Shown here: positions 8,919 through 16,904 of the stretch, one piece after another
Numbering within the stretch: position 1 is the stretch's first letter
Layout of the letters: each line of letters starts with the position of its first letter
IMG/VR virus record: IMGVR_UViG_3300023178_000176
Location: 1 to 31,439 of that record
Source: a virus
Reading direction: 5' to 3' (one strand)
Length of the DNA: 31,439 nt
Program-made: the position numbers and the translations under genes
Notes under the pieces: generated by a model
The model's input: the letters and a program-made list of their open reading frames with translations, nothing else
Database searches by the model: none
What the model was told of the DNA's origin: nothing

Positions 8919-11900
8919 TTAAATTTGATCTGCTATATTCTTAGACGTACTTATTTGCTGTTTAAGCAGTCTATTTTGTGATCTAGTTTCAGCAAGCAAT
9001 TCTGCTAATAATTCTGCTTGTGTGTCAGTTTCTATCTTATTATCTGCTGATTTCTTTTCGGTTGTTTGTTGTTCAGTAGTCGCGACTTCTTCGGGTTTGT
9101 TTACCGCTGTGCCTTGAGGGCCTGCAGGCTGTGCAAATTGTATTCTTTCACCGGTGTCTGTGTTAGTGTATTGTGCCGCGCCTGCCGCTACTGCTTGCGG
9201 AGCAAATTCTTCACGAGCTTGTGTTTCTGCTTCTTGCATTCGCATTGCTCGTTGACCTCGAGTCATTGTACTGCCTTCAGCACTGTACTCTGCATCTATT
9301 TCTTCTTTTAATTCTTTCCTGCGATCTCTGAATTTGTTATAATTTTCAGAATCATTTTGTGCAAACTTCATTTCACTGAATGAACCGGAGTAATTTACAT
9401 TTTCCAGTGGATTTTGCTTGGCCGCTTGTCCCATATTGGCTACTGCATTGTTAGGCAGTTGCATTTGAACGTCGTTAGGATCAGCACCTATTCGTTGTAG
9501 TGCTTCTGCTCTTTCTTGCTCTGCTTCTGAAACTTTGGTTGGCTTAGCAGTGTCCTCTTCTTCTGCTTGAGGAGTCACTGCTTTCATTGCGGCTAATTTT
9601 AAAAGGTCAACCATGCTAAGGTTATCCATAGATTCGTTTAATCTATCAACACCTTCTGCCATTACTGTGAAGTGACTTCTTATGGAATCACTGTCTATGG
9701 CTTTTGCTGATTCGTTGAATGTTTTAATTGTGTCGTCCATGTTGCCCATGGTATCAGCCATCGCCACAATATGCGGAGCCGCATTACCTATTTTTGCAAT
9801 TTTATCAAACGGTGACTCTGCACCAAACAATTTGCCTAAGCCGTCTAATAATCCACTTATTAAACCGCCGGCACTTAATGCCGCCATGCCTACTGCCATG
9901 CCTATTAATGCAGGGCCTAATGCTAACATGCTTGAAATAGGAACATCTTTAATTGATGCTAAACCTTCGAACAGTGTTTGTATTGCTGGTGCCGCTATGT
10001 TAGCCGCAATGGCAAACGGAATAAGTGCTACACCTAATGCGCCTATTGCTATTGCACCTGGAATAATAAATGGCAGTGCTAATCCTAGCACAGATGCAAG
10101 TACGCCTAATCCGGTGAGTGCAACAAAACCTTTTGCTACATCTTCCCAATTTAAATTGCCAAATACTTCGAATGCTTTTGCCGCAACAAACATTGCGCCT
10201 GATATAACTAGCAGTGCCGCGGAACCTATCAATGCTTTAGGGTTACCTAATGCTTGTAGTCCTTTGCCTAATCCTGTTAATGTGCCTTGTAGTAATGCGC
10301 CTATACCTTTACCGACACCTTTACCGGCTTCCGCTATACCTTTACTTAATGTTGTTATGGCTTTGGATATGCCGCTTGCAAGATTGCTAACCACATTGCC
10401 TAATCCTTTTGATAATGTTGTTAATGCATTGGATACACCTTTTGCAAGATTTGTAAATAAGTCTGCTATGCCTTTACTGATATCTCGCATGCCATCGGCA
10501 AGTGTTTTGGTAAAACGTTGAGATGCTTTGCCTGCTTTTTCCATAGCCTTTGCACCCATGTCGCCTGCAGGGCTTGCACTATTACTTGCACCTGGTAATT
10601 TGCTTTTTAAGAATCCTCCAACCTTGTCGCTAAGTCCTCCTGTGATTTTGCTTAAACCTTTGCCTAATACTCCACCAACTGATTTCAATACGTTGCCTAA
10701 ACCGCCTAGTAAACTCTTTCCTAAACCTGCAATCATGCCTGGTATACCGCTACCGAATGCTTTCATAGCCAATAATACTATACCAACTATGCCGGTTAAC
10801 TTTCCTAATGTACCTGCTAAACTGCCGCCTTCACTTTCAAATAGTCCTGCAAACCACCCTAATAACTCACCGAGTTTAACAAATGGGTATTTGATAATAT
10901 CTATTACAACACCAAAGCCTTCGAACTTTTCAGCAAGATACTCTATTCCGGAAGATAGGCCGTCCCAAAGATAACCGATTCCTGCACCTATTGCACTAAA
11001 AATACTGCCTACTAATCTTAAAGGAATCATTACACCTTCAATAACACCTGATAAAAAGTCAAATGCTATAGTTATTGGTGCTACTGCTAGTTTGATTATA
11101 GTACCTATAGTACTTAATACTGAGAAAAATGATTTAAACCCGTTTACTAACTTAGGTACAAACGCAATCATACCTGCTACAAATTCTGCTACACCTGTAA
11201 TCAATTTAGGCAAGTGCTCTGCAACTTTTTCTCCAAACGATTCTGCACCTCCGGATAAGTCACCAAACACATCGCCCATACCGCCTAAGTCTTTGAATGC
11301 TTTACCTAATGCATCAAAAATAATTTGTTTTGCATCGTTTAATGCATCAGTAAATCTATCTGTACTCCCAACACCTGCAAAGAAAGAATACTTGAATGCA
11401 TCAAACATACCAGTAACTTCTTTTAATATTTTGTTAAAAGTATTAGTACCAGTTTGTACACCTTCCATTGTGAGGTTACTGTTTATGTCTGCAAGACGTC
11501 TTTCACTTTGTTCGAATTGTGTAATGGCTTTTGCCATTGATACTGCTTGAGCATCACCTGCCCTTGCTAGTGCAAACACTCTGTTCTTTTCTGCGGCACT
11601 GAGGTTTCCTAAGCTCATAGTGATTTGGTTACCCATTTCAGCCGCTTGTTCTTGACTTAATGTACCATTTTGAATAGCAGTGATATATTCATTCATTGGT
11701 CCTGCTAAACTAGGTACTGCTCTCACATAGCCTGTCATTTCTTCACTGAAGCCCATAGCACCCATCGATGCCGCTTCTGTGAATGCCGCCGCAATATTAC
11801 CGCCTTCTTCGCCACCCATACCACGCATAGCACTAGCAAAGTCTGTGATACCTGCTGTGACTTTACCTCTAACGTCATTACTAAAACGTATTAATGTAGC

Positions 11901-12782
11901 CGCTAGTACTGGAGTGTTTTGTAATATTGCTTTACTAAACTCTGCAAGTTCTTCTGTGCTTACACCTAATGCTCTACTGTATTGTTGTTGACGAGTGATA
12001 CTGGTTTGAATTTGTTTGTTTGCGGCCGCTCTACCTGCCGCTGTTGCAACATCTATTGCACCCAGTTTCTGTCTCATGCTTAATTCGTTACCATAACGGT
12101 TAACAGAATCTTCCAAACTCATACCAAAATCAACACCTGCATTGGTAGCATCCATAAATGCTGATGTCATTTCTGTGAATGCGCCTTTGCTTGTTGTAGC
12201 AACAACATTACTAAAGTTTGTCATCATTGCTACTGCATCTATACCTTTAGATGACAGTTTAGCCAATGCTTGTGTTGCTCTCATGGACTCGTCGCCCATT
12301 TCAACAAAGCCTACACCTACTCCTGTAAGTTGATTAAGTTCGTTACCAACATCTAAGAAGCCTTTGATAAACGCACCTAGTGCTACACCAGCCGCGGCAA
12401 CTACAGCACCTGTAAATCCTACAATAGCACTGTATGCTGTGGTCATTATTTTTTCACCACGTGCCATGGCTTTATTATAACGGTCTACTGCATCTTGGTC
12501 TAATGTAAATTCACCGCCTGATTCGGCTAGTTTTTTAAGTGCGGCTAATTGTTTTTCTCTGTCTTTATCAGCCTCTTCTTGTGATTTTTTGCTGTTCTTT
12601 GCTTCGTCTTTAGCAATGTCAAGTGCGTCAGACATGCTTTTTTCCATATCCTTAAACACATCCTTAGGAAAATTCTTTTTAAGGATTTCAAGCATATCCT
12701 TCTGCGTCTTTTCGAGAGCAAGGTCAGAAACTGTTCCTGTTGTTTGGGTGCCATCAGGCATATTGATTAAAATTTCAGCCAT
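8919..12782 (-). CDS. Tail tape-measure-like protein (gp29 position)
   Basis: This 1287-residue Ala/Gly-rich helical protein has a coiled-coil start (about 20-90) and several long hydrophobic segments (about 116-142 and 885-930, among others). There are repeats around Gly-Lys-Gly (GLGKGLQ, KGIGAL, SKGIAEAGKGVGKG) and a charged C-terminal helix. These are the hallmarks of tape-measure proteins, which set tail length and may reach the host membrane. T4 gp29, the equivalent, is only 590 residues. The neighbouring gp26-type gene with a frameshift supports the call, because tail chaperones usually adjoin the tape measure. Here they are divergent instead of co-directional. No sequence match to gp29 is claimed. 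Confidence 0.7.
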   Translation of the reverse strand: MAEILINMPDGTQTTGTVSDLALEKTQKDMLEILKKNFPKDVFKDMEKSMSDALDIAKDEAKNSKKSQEEADKDREKQLAALKKLAESGGEFTLDQDAVDRYNKAMARGEKIMTTAYSAIVGFTGAVVAAAGVALGAFIKGFLDVGNELNQLTGVGVGFVEMGDESMRATQALAKLSSKGIDAVAMMTNFSNVVATTSKGAFTEMTSAFMDATNAGVDFGMSLEDSVNRYGNELSMRQKLGAIDVATAAGRAAANKQIQTSITRQQQYSRALGVSTEELAEFSKAILQNTPVLAATLIRFSNDVRGKVTAGITDFASAMRGMGGEEGGNIAAAFTEAASMGAMGFSEEMTGYVRAVPSLAGPMNEYITAIQNGTLSQEQAAEMGNQITMSLGNLSAAEKNRVFALARAGDAQAVSMAKAITQFEQSERRLADINSNLTMEGVQTGTNTFNKILKEVTGMFDAFKYSFFAGVGSTDRFTDALNDAKQIIFDALGKAFKDLGGMGDVFGDLSGGAESFGEKVAEHLPKLITGVAEFVAGMIAFVPKLVNGFKSFFSVLSTIGTIIKLAVAPITIAFDFLSGVIEGVMIPLRLVGSIFSAIGAGIGYLWDGLSSGIEYLAEKFEGFGVVIDIIKYPFVKLGELLGWFAGLFESEGGSLAGTLGKLTGIVGIVLLAMKAFGSGIPGMIAGLGKSLLGGLGNVLKSVGGVLGKGLSKITGGLSDKVGGFLKSKLPGASNSASPAGDMGAKAMEKAGKASQRFTKTLADGMRDISKGIADLFTNLAKGVSNALTTLSKGLGNVVSNLASGISKAITTLSKGIAEAGKGVGKGIGALLQGTLTGLGKGLQALGNPKALIGSAALLVISGAMFVAAKAFEVFGNLNWEDVAKGFVALTGLGVLASVLGLALPFIIPGAIAIGALGVALIPFAIAANIAAPAIQTLFEGLASIKDVPISSMLALGPALIGMAVGMAALSAGGLISGLLDGLGKLFGAESPFDKIAKIGNAAPHIVAMADTMGNMDDTIKTFNESAKAIDSDSIRSHFTVMAEGVDRLNESMDNLSMVDLLKLAAMKAVTPQAEEEDTAKPTKVSEAEQERAEALQRIGADPNDVQMQLPNNAVANMGQAAKQNPLENVNYSGSFSEMKFAQNDSENYNKFRDRRKELKEEIDAEYSAEGSTMTRGQRAMRMQEAETQAREEFAPQAVAAGAAQYTNTDTGERIQFAQPAGPQGTAVNKPEEVATTEQQTTEKKSADNKIETDTQAELLAELLAETRSQNRLLKQQISTSKNIADQI

Positions 12783-12817
12783 ATACTCGAAAATCCATTA
12801 AAGCATCTTTTAACTCT

Positions 12818-12825
12818 GATAAATA
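12818..12825 (+). promoter_or_regulatory. Late promoter (GATAAATA) of the gp26-type gene
   Basis: GATAAATAGTT lies 60 bases before the ATG at 12885. It forms one arm of a perfect 11-bp inverted repeat with the minus-strand promoter at 12849-12859. Confidence 0.75.
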
Positions 12826-12851
12826 GTTTATGCAGAATTATGTGATATAAC

Positions 12852-12859
12852 TATTTATC
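12852..12859 (-). promoter_or_regulatory. Late promoter (GATAAATA) of the tape-measure gene
   Basis: The minus strand reads GATAAATAGTT (12849-12859), 70 bases before the tape-measure ATG at 12782. It faces the plus-strand element, so the two transcripts should overlap for some bases at their 5' ends. Confidence 0.75.
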
Positions 12860-12884
12860 TGCTTAATTAACTGGAGTTTTAATA

Positions 12885-13754
12885 ATGGCTAATAACACAC
12901 AGAATCCATTAAGTGCTTATTTTAGAGCACCAAAATTATATACAGGAATCCCTAGTGCAGGAAAATATTATACACCTGATGTTTGTGAAGTTCCTGATTC
13001 AGGTGAACTACCAATTTTTGCAATGACAGCAAAAGATGAAATGATCATGAAGAATCCGGATGCACTGTTAAACGGTGAAGCAGTAGCACAAGTTATCCAA
13101 AGTTGTGTACCTAACGTAAAAAATGCAAGAAAAATGTTAAGTAGCGATATCGATGTACTGCTAATTGCTATACAAGGTGCAACATATGGTGATGACATTG
13201 ATGTGTCTGCGCCGTGTCCTAAATGCGAACAACCATGCACAGGAACAGCAAGTGTAAACGATGCACTTACCACAATGGGTATTCTAGACGATCTTTACAG
13301 TGTGAAACATGGAGACGATTTAGTAATTAAAGTAAAACCTTTCACATACGCAAGCACAATTAAAGCAGGTATAACCAATTTCCAAAGTACCAGAAGTTTA
13401 CAAGCATTAGCAGATATTCCAGATGAAATGGAAAGATTAAAACTGTTTAATGAAAACTTTAAAGAAATTTCAGCACTTAACTTTGAACTGATTGCAGACA
13501 GTATCCACAGCATTAAGATTGTTGATCAAGATATTGACGTAACAGACAGAAATCAAATTGCAGAATTTTTAGATAATGCAGACAGTAGTGTAGGAAAAGC
13601 AGTAGAAGAAACAATTCAAAAAATTAACGAATCAGGCATCAACACACAAATGCAGTTAGAATGCGAGGCCGAAGAATGTAAAGAAAACGGTGAAACGTTT
13701 AAATTCGTTAGCAAAGTAAACTTTGATCCTGTAAATTTTTTCACGGCTTCCTAG
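12885..13754 (+). CDS. gp26: gp26-type baseplate hub / tail assembly chaperone, zero-frame product
   Basis: This 289-residue protein resembles the T4 baseplate gp26 family (recognised by pattern, not by search). It has an N-terminal IPSAGKYYTPD segment and a conserved helical core (RKMLSSDIDVLLIAIQGATYG, near 82-102). Paired cysteines C111-x2-C114 and C260-x4-C265 could bind zinc. It ends shortly after FDPVNFF. A GGAG site precedes the ATG. The zero-frame stop at 13752-13754 comes 9 bases after a T_TTT_TTC slippery site, so this is probably the shorter of two products, like lambda gpG. It acts in tail assembly in the cytoplasm. Confidence 0.8.
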   Translation: MANNTQNPLSAYFRAPKLYTGIPSAGKYYTPDVCEVPDSGELPIFAMTAKDEMIMKNPDALLNGEAVAQVIQSCVPNVKNARKMLSSDIDVLLIAIQGATYGDDIDVSAPCPKCEQPCTGTASVNDALTTMGILDDLYSVKHGDDLVIKVKPFTYASTIKAGITNFQSTRSLQALADIPDEMERLKLFNENFKEISALNFELIADSIHSIKIVDQDIDVTDRNQIAEFLDNADSSVGKAVEETIQKINESGINTQMQLECEAEECKENGETFKFVSKVNFDPVNFFTAS

Positions 13755-13975
13755 CACGGGCAGAGCCTGAAGAAATTTCCGGTTACCTAGGCAAGCTCAA
13801 ATCAGAACAAGATGCCCTCAACAAAACGATTATCGAGTTGGTAGTCTACAGTGAGGGCTCTGTGTCTTTTTCTGAAGTTTGGCAAATGACATTTGCTGAT
13901 AGACAAAACTTTGTGCAAGTCCTAAATCAATACAATCAAATCAAGTCTGGCAAAAAGCCAACAGAATATCTCTAA
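12885..13975 (+). CDS. Predicted -1 frameshift fusion product (gp26 plus C-terminal extension)
   Basis: If ribosomes slip -1 at 13736-13742 after codon 286, translation continues for 77 codons to the TAA at 13973-13975, giving 363 residues. The extension reads HGFLARAEPEEISGYLGKLK and later FSEVWQMTFADRQNF and IKSGKKPTEYL. The -1 frame is open only from 13727 (a TGA lies at 13724-13726) and has no ATG until about 13885, in the middle of the conserved-looking region, so it cannot easily be a separate gene. The arrangement parallels the G/GT chaperone pair of lambda and may correspond to T4 gp26 plus gp51. The alternative is a sequencing error in the T6 run, which would also yield one 363-residue protein. 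Confidence 0.75.
13736..13796 (+). promoter_or_regulatory. Programmed -1 frameshift signal
   Basis: The heptamer T_TTT_TTC (13736-13742) fits X_XXY_YYZ in the gp26 frame. Downstream, GCTTCCTAG (13746-13754) can pair with CTAGG-c-AAGC (13787-13796): nine pairs with one bulged C and a 32-base loop that itself holds GGC-AGA-GCC. The spacer is only 3 bases, shorter than usual, so the stimulator is less certain than the slip site. Confidence 0.7.
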
Positions 13976-14145
13976 GTCCTATCAAATAAATCAGCCGCAT
14001 TGCATTGTGGTTGACTTCTGCAATTCCTAATATTTCTTTCCCACATTAAATCAGTAGGCATCCAATCGAATTCAGGTAGAATAACATTTGGGTCTAGCGA
14101 AGTACACCCGGTAAGGAATATACTTAATATTAGTAAACGTTTCAT
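13972..14145 (-). CDS. Small lipoprotein (57 aa)
   Basis: The frame from the ATG at 14145 to the TAG at 13972-13974 encodes MKRLLILSIFLTGCTSLDPN and a 37-residue remainder. Lys2-Arg3, a hydrophobic core and the lipobox L-T-G-C14 form a classical lipoprotein signal. The +2 residue Thr suggests outer-membrane sorting. The mature part is about 44 residues and contains C-x5-C (NCRSQPQC). An AGGAG site lies 8 bases before the ATG. The stop codon overlaps the convergent frameshift-product stop. An outer-membrane spanin, a superinfection-exclusion lipoprotein or another envelope protein are all possible. It is not strongly proline-rich as many o-spanins are, and no i-spanin neighbour is seen. Confidence 0.75.
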   Translation of the reverse strand: MKRLLILSIFLTGCTSLDPNVILPEFDWMPTDLMWERNIRNCRSQPQCNAADLFDRT

Positions 14146-14232
14146 TTTTATATCTCCTAGTAATATATTTACTTCTACAAAACGTTTATTTTAATGAATT
14201 AGTTTAATCTGTTACAATTAATTACATTTAAC

Positions 14233-14700
14233 AGACACTTCGTGTCTTATCTTGTTGCGTTCTATCGTTCCGTTTCACTTCACTCGATCACTTACAAGAT
14301 ATTTTTTTATTTAAGAAGTTATCATGAAACTTGAGCCATAATTCACCCGTTGCCGGGTGAAAAAAATATGGTTGTCATCATGATGACTATCGCCATCTCT
14401 AACTCGGGTGCTGTTAAGAAGTGGTGGGCCTTATCTCCTCATACACTACCGTCACTGGTGTCCCACGGAAAATTGTATAACCTTGTAGAGTTCAGTTACA
14501 CAATTTCTCAGGTTGCTTTTTCTCAGAGCCTGAATCGTTCAATACTGTTGTCGTGTGTTTGTATCTCATGTACCGCCATACATTCCAGATCTGACGCCAA
14601 GCAAATGGAGCCTCAAGGAAATCGATATTATATGCCTCGATGGGGTGGTGTATGGACCTATGTGTGTGCCTATGTTAGCCGGGTGTGCCAGATGTGCCTT
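14233..14700 (-). ncRNA. Candidate structured non-coding RNA region
   Basis: The 568 bases between the lipoprotein and the GIY-YIG gene hold no credible protein gene. The 300 bases 14401-14700 are 46% GC by hand count, well above neighbouring intergenic DNA. Hairpins include 14342-14349/14354-14361 (8 bp), 14470-14481/14495-14506 (12 bp), 14508-14512/14529-14533 (5 bp), 14568-14572/14579-14583 (5 bp), 14621-14625/14637-14641 (5 bp), the 14-base palindrome 14374-14387 and 14233-14238/14242-14247 (6 bp). Two details favour the minus strand: its 8-bp hairpin has a GCAA (GNRA) loop, and the 12-bp stem has a G-U wobble there but an A-C mismatch on the plus strand. Ends and family are unknown; no tRNA, tmRNA or intron core was recognised. 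Confidence 0.5.
14248..14308 (+). terminator. Candidate plus-strand terminator downstream of the frameshift gene
   Basis: TATCTTGT (14248-14255) pairs perfectly with ACAAGATA (14294-14301) and is followed by seven T residues. An inner ATCG/CGAT pair (14264-14267 with 14285-14288) shortens the loop. The stem is AT-rich, and it lies 270 bases after the stop codon. It would also stop plus-strand transcription from entering the structured region. Confidence 0.5.
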
Positions 14701-14713
14701 AATCAGTAATTAG

Positions 14714-15142
14714 TTATATGTTAGCCAAACTTTCTTTTAAGATTTTTGAGCCGCCTACTCTCACATTGATAATTCCGTTGTAATAATCGTCTGAAAGCAG
14801 TACTTGTCTGTCAAATTGTTCTTTTGCTTCTAAGTAACTGGCAACTCCTCTACTAGGGCAAAAGTATAGTATTTCACGAATAAAATTGTCTTCTCCATAC
14901 TTTGCTACATCATCTTTTAAATGATCTGAACTGCCCCAATACTCTCGCCAGTCACTTTCTTTAGTGCCTCGCCTTTTGTTCTTTTTGCCTTTTAGTGGTG
15001 GTTTAGTTGTTTTGAATTTTGCTAGTTTTTTACCGACATATTTCATGCCGTTCTTTTTGTTCGTGATTAGATATACGAATGCTTCACATCCTTTTGGTAA
15101 TTCGTTTACTGTATTATCTTTATGTATCCAATCGCTAGGCAT
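14714..15142 (-). CDS. GIY-YIG-like endonuclease-domain protein
   Basis: This 142-residue protein contains FVYLITNKKNGMKYVGKK (about 23-40), which fits the GIY-YIG core as YLI ... YVG with the usual spacing. It continues with a Lys-rich loop, ESDWREYWGSSDHL, and NFIREILYFCPSRG ahead of YLEAKEQ, where the Glu is the likely metal-binding residue. It overlaps the gp46 3' end by 8 bases and so belongs to the gp55-47-46 transcript. Free-standing GIY-YIG proteins in T4-like phages are often homing endonucleases (Seg family), but stable copies in a recombination operon may serve DNA processing. No DNA-binding C-terminal repeat is visible. Confidence 0.75.
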   Translation of the reverse strand: MPSDWIHKDNTVNELPKGCEAFVYLITNKKNGMKYVGKKLAKFKTTKPPLKGKKNKRRGTKESDWREYWGSSDHLKDDVAKYGEDNFIREILYFCPSRGVASYLEAKEQFDRQVLLSDDYYNGIINVRVGGSKILKESLANI

Positions 15143-16904
15143 CTAAATATTCTGTGTCTGTATTGTAGTTTGTAAAGCCACCTTCTTTAACTACTGTCAA
15201 CACATTATTTACACGCCCAATCAATTCTTCTTTGTGAGAAATGAGTAATATGTTTTTGCTTTGCTCTCTATGCATCTTTTTAAGCACCGCAAGTGCATTT
15301 TCTACACCCATTGAGTCCATGCCACTGTCTATAAGTTCGTCTATACACATTAAATTCATAGGCCTATTTAAGCTCTCATACATGTCTCTAAACGCCCAAG
15401 ATAGCCCTAAAATGAGCCTATTTCGTTCACCTCTACTGAGGTTATCAAAGTCTAAGTCACGCCCGTACTCTGTAATTTCGACGCCTAAATCGCTCGCAAA
15501 TTTCACATCATGTGGTAATCCTAACTTGTCTAAATAGTGTGCTAACCGGTGATTTAGGTATGCTATGTTCTGATCTATAATCTTTTTACGGATAAAACTG
15601 TCTTTACTGGTAAGCAATTTGTATAAAAACTCTTGATGATCTTTTAAGTAAGTTAGTTCATTCATTGTTTCGAAACTGATTTCTTGTAAACCTGTTTCTT
15701 TTAAACCTTCGATTTGATCCACATAAGGGTTAATTTCATCTGCTTTATCTTCTAGTTGCGACTTCAATGTTTCTAAGTTATGCCTGTGCTCTAACGCATC
15801 TTCTACCTTAGGATAAAAAGTTTCTACTGTTTCCCCTATTACTCCTAATGCATCTTGCTCGTCTTGTATTTCTTTATCTCTTTTTTTCAAACCGGCAAAG
15901 TATTCTTCCTCTTCTGTAATTTTCTCACGCAACTCTTGTGTGTATGCTTCGTGCGTATCTAAATGTGCTGTACTTTGTTCACAAGCAGGACACACACCTT
16001 CTATTGCTTTTTGTAAGTTATCTTTTAGTGTAGATAGTTTTTCGCTACTTCTTACAATACTTCTATCGTTAACTTCACGCTCGTTGTTTAAGGTTGTAAA
16101 TTTTGTAGATTGCTCTGCAACAAATGTGTTGTGTTTATGCTTGTTAATCTCTGATTGTATATTAATTTCTTGTAACGATGTAATTAATTCTGCAATTTCT
16201 TGTAACTTATCATTGCGTTGTTTGTCCCATGCTCTACTTCTGCTTTCAATTTCTTTAATGTTTTTATCAATACGTTTATTGCTTTCTTCAACAGCATTAA
16301 TTCTAAACTCTTCTTCTTTGATGCTATCTCTAGTACCTTTCATAAGTTCTTTGAGAATTTCTGCTTTTTCTGACAATTCAGTAATACCTAACAACTGCTC
16401 AATCATATCACGTTGATCATTGTTTTTCATTGAAAGGAATGGCTCTGTGTAAGTGTTAAGAGCAATCAAATGCTTAAACATGTTGTGAGGGAAGCCAATA
16501 ATCTTTTCGATTTCTTTTTGTGTTTCTCTGCTGTCTCCTTGTTGCTCTTCGCTAAATGCATCTTCTCCATTTACTAACAACCTTAACACATTAGGTTTAC
16601 GCCCTCGTTCGATACGATACTCTCGACCCTCAATCTCAAAGTCAACAGTAGTCATCATGCCCTTACCGTTTGTTTTATTAATAAGGTTATCACGTCTAAT
16701 GTTTGTTAGTGCTTCACCATACAATGCATAACTGAGTGCATTGATAATAGTAGTTTTACCTGTACCGTTTCTGCTACCGTCTCCACCCATATCTAAGTTA
16801 TGACCGAGAACTAGTGTAAGTTGGCAATTATCAAAATTAACTGCCTGAGTATTGTTACCAATACTCATAAAGTTCTTTGCACTTACATTTTTAATTTTTA
16901 ACAT
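15135..16904 (-). CDS. gp46: Recombination endonuclease subunit gp46 (Rad50/SbcC-like ATPase)
   Basis: This 589-residue SMC-type ATPase works with gp47 to resect DNA ends for recombination-dependent replication and to degrade host DNA. It has a Walker A at 43-51 (GSRNGTGKT), a coiled coil of about 175-300 and 310-400, and a zinc hook C305-P-A-C308. The C-terminal half has the ABC signature LSRGERNR (489-496), Walker B MCIDEL with D522-E523, and a switch His557 (ISHKE). Its length is close to T4 gp46 (560 aa). It overlaps gp47 by one base. All key residues are intact. Confidence 0.97.
   Translation of the reverse strand: MLKIKNVSAKNFMSIGNNTQAVNFDNCQLTLVLGHNLDMGGDGSRNGTGKTTIINALSYALYGEALTNIRRDNLINKTNGKGMMTTVDFEIEGREYRIERGRKPNVLRLLVNGEDAFSEEQQGDSRETQKEIEKIIGFPHNMFKHLIALNTYTEPFLSMKNNDQRDMIEQLLGITELSEKAEILKELMKGTRDSIKEEEFRINAVEESNKRIDKNIKEIESRSRAWDKQRNDKLQEIAELITSLQEINIQSEINKHKHNTFVAEQSTKFTTLNNEREVNDRSIVRSSEKLSTLKDNLQKAIEGVCPACEQSTAHLDTHEAYTQELREKITEEEEYFAGLKKRDKEIQDEQDALGVIGETVETFYPKVEDALEHRHNLETLKSQLEDKADEINPYVDQIEGLKETGLQEISFETMNELTYLKDHQEFLYKLLTSKDSFIRKKIIDQNIAYLNHRLAHYLDKLGLPHDVKFASDLGVEITEYGRDLDFDNLSRGERNRLILGLSWAFRDMYESLNRPMNLMCIDELIDSGMDSMGVENALAVLKKMHREQSKNILLISHKEELIGRVNNVLTVVKEGGFTNYNTDTEYLDA

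Noticed and set aside
9682-10974. Long plus-strand ORFs opposite the tape-measure gene
   Set aside because: They are Pro/Asn/Ala-rich shadows created by the Ala/Gly/Leu-rich codons of the minus-strand gene, with no ribosome sites.
13940-13965. TGGC-AAAAA-GCCA hairpin as terminator of the lipoprotein gene
   Set aside because: It has only four pairs, no T run on the minus strand, and is explained by codons of the frameshift extension.
14188-14217. Possible sigma70 promoter for the lipoprotein (TTGTAA-N18-TAAAAT, minus strand)
   Set aside because: Both hexamers deviate, the spacing is long, and such matches are common in AT-rich DNA.
14342-14366. 8-bp hairpin with an adjacent A run as a terminator
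   Set aside because: On the plus strand it is followed by A, not T; on the minus strand the T run comes before the stem.
14470-14533. tRNA or tmRNA in the hairpin-rich block
   Set aside because: No cloverleaf, TTCRANNC arm with matching acceptor, or 3' CCA-type end could be assembled; the segments pair better as simple hairpins.
14350-14709. Plus-strand 119-codon ORF across the structured block
   Set aside because: It needs a TTG start inside a hairpin, has no ribosome site, an odd Cys/Ser/Met-rich composition, and runs against the apparent RNA strand.
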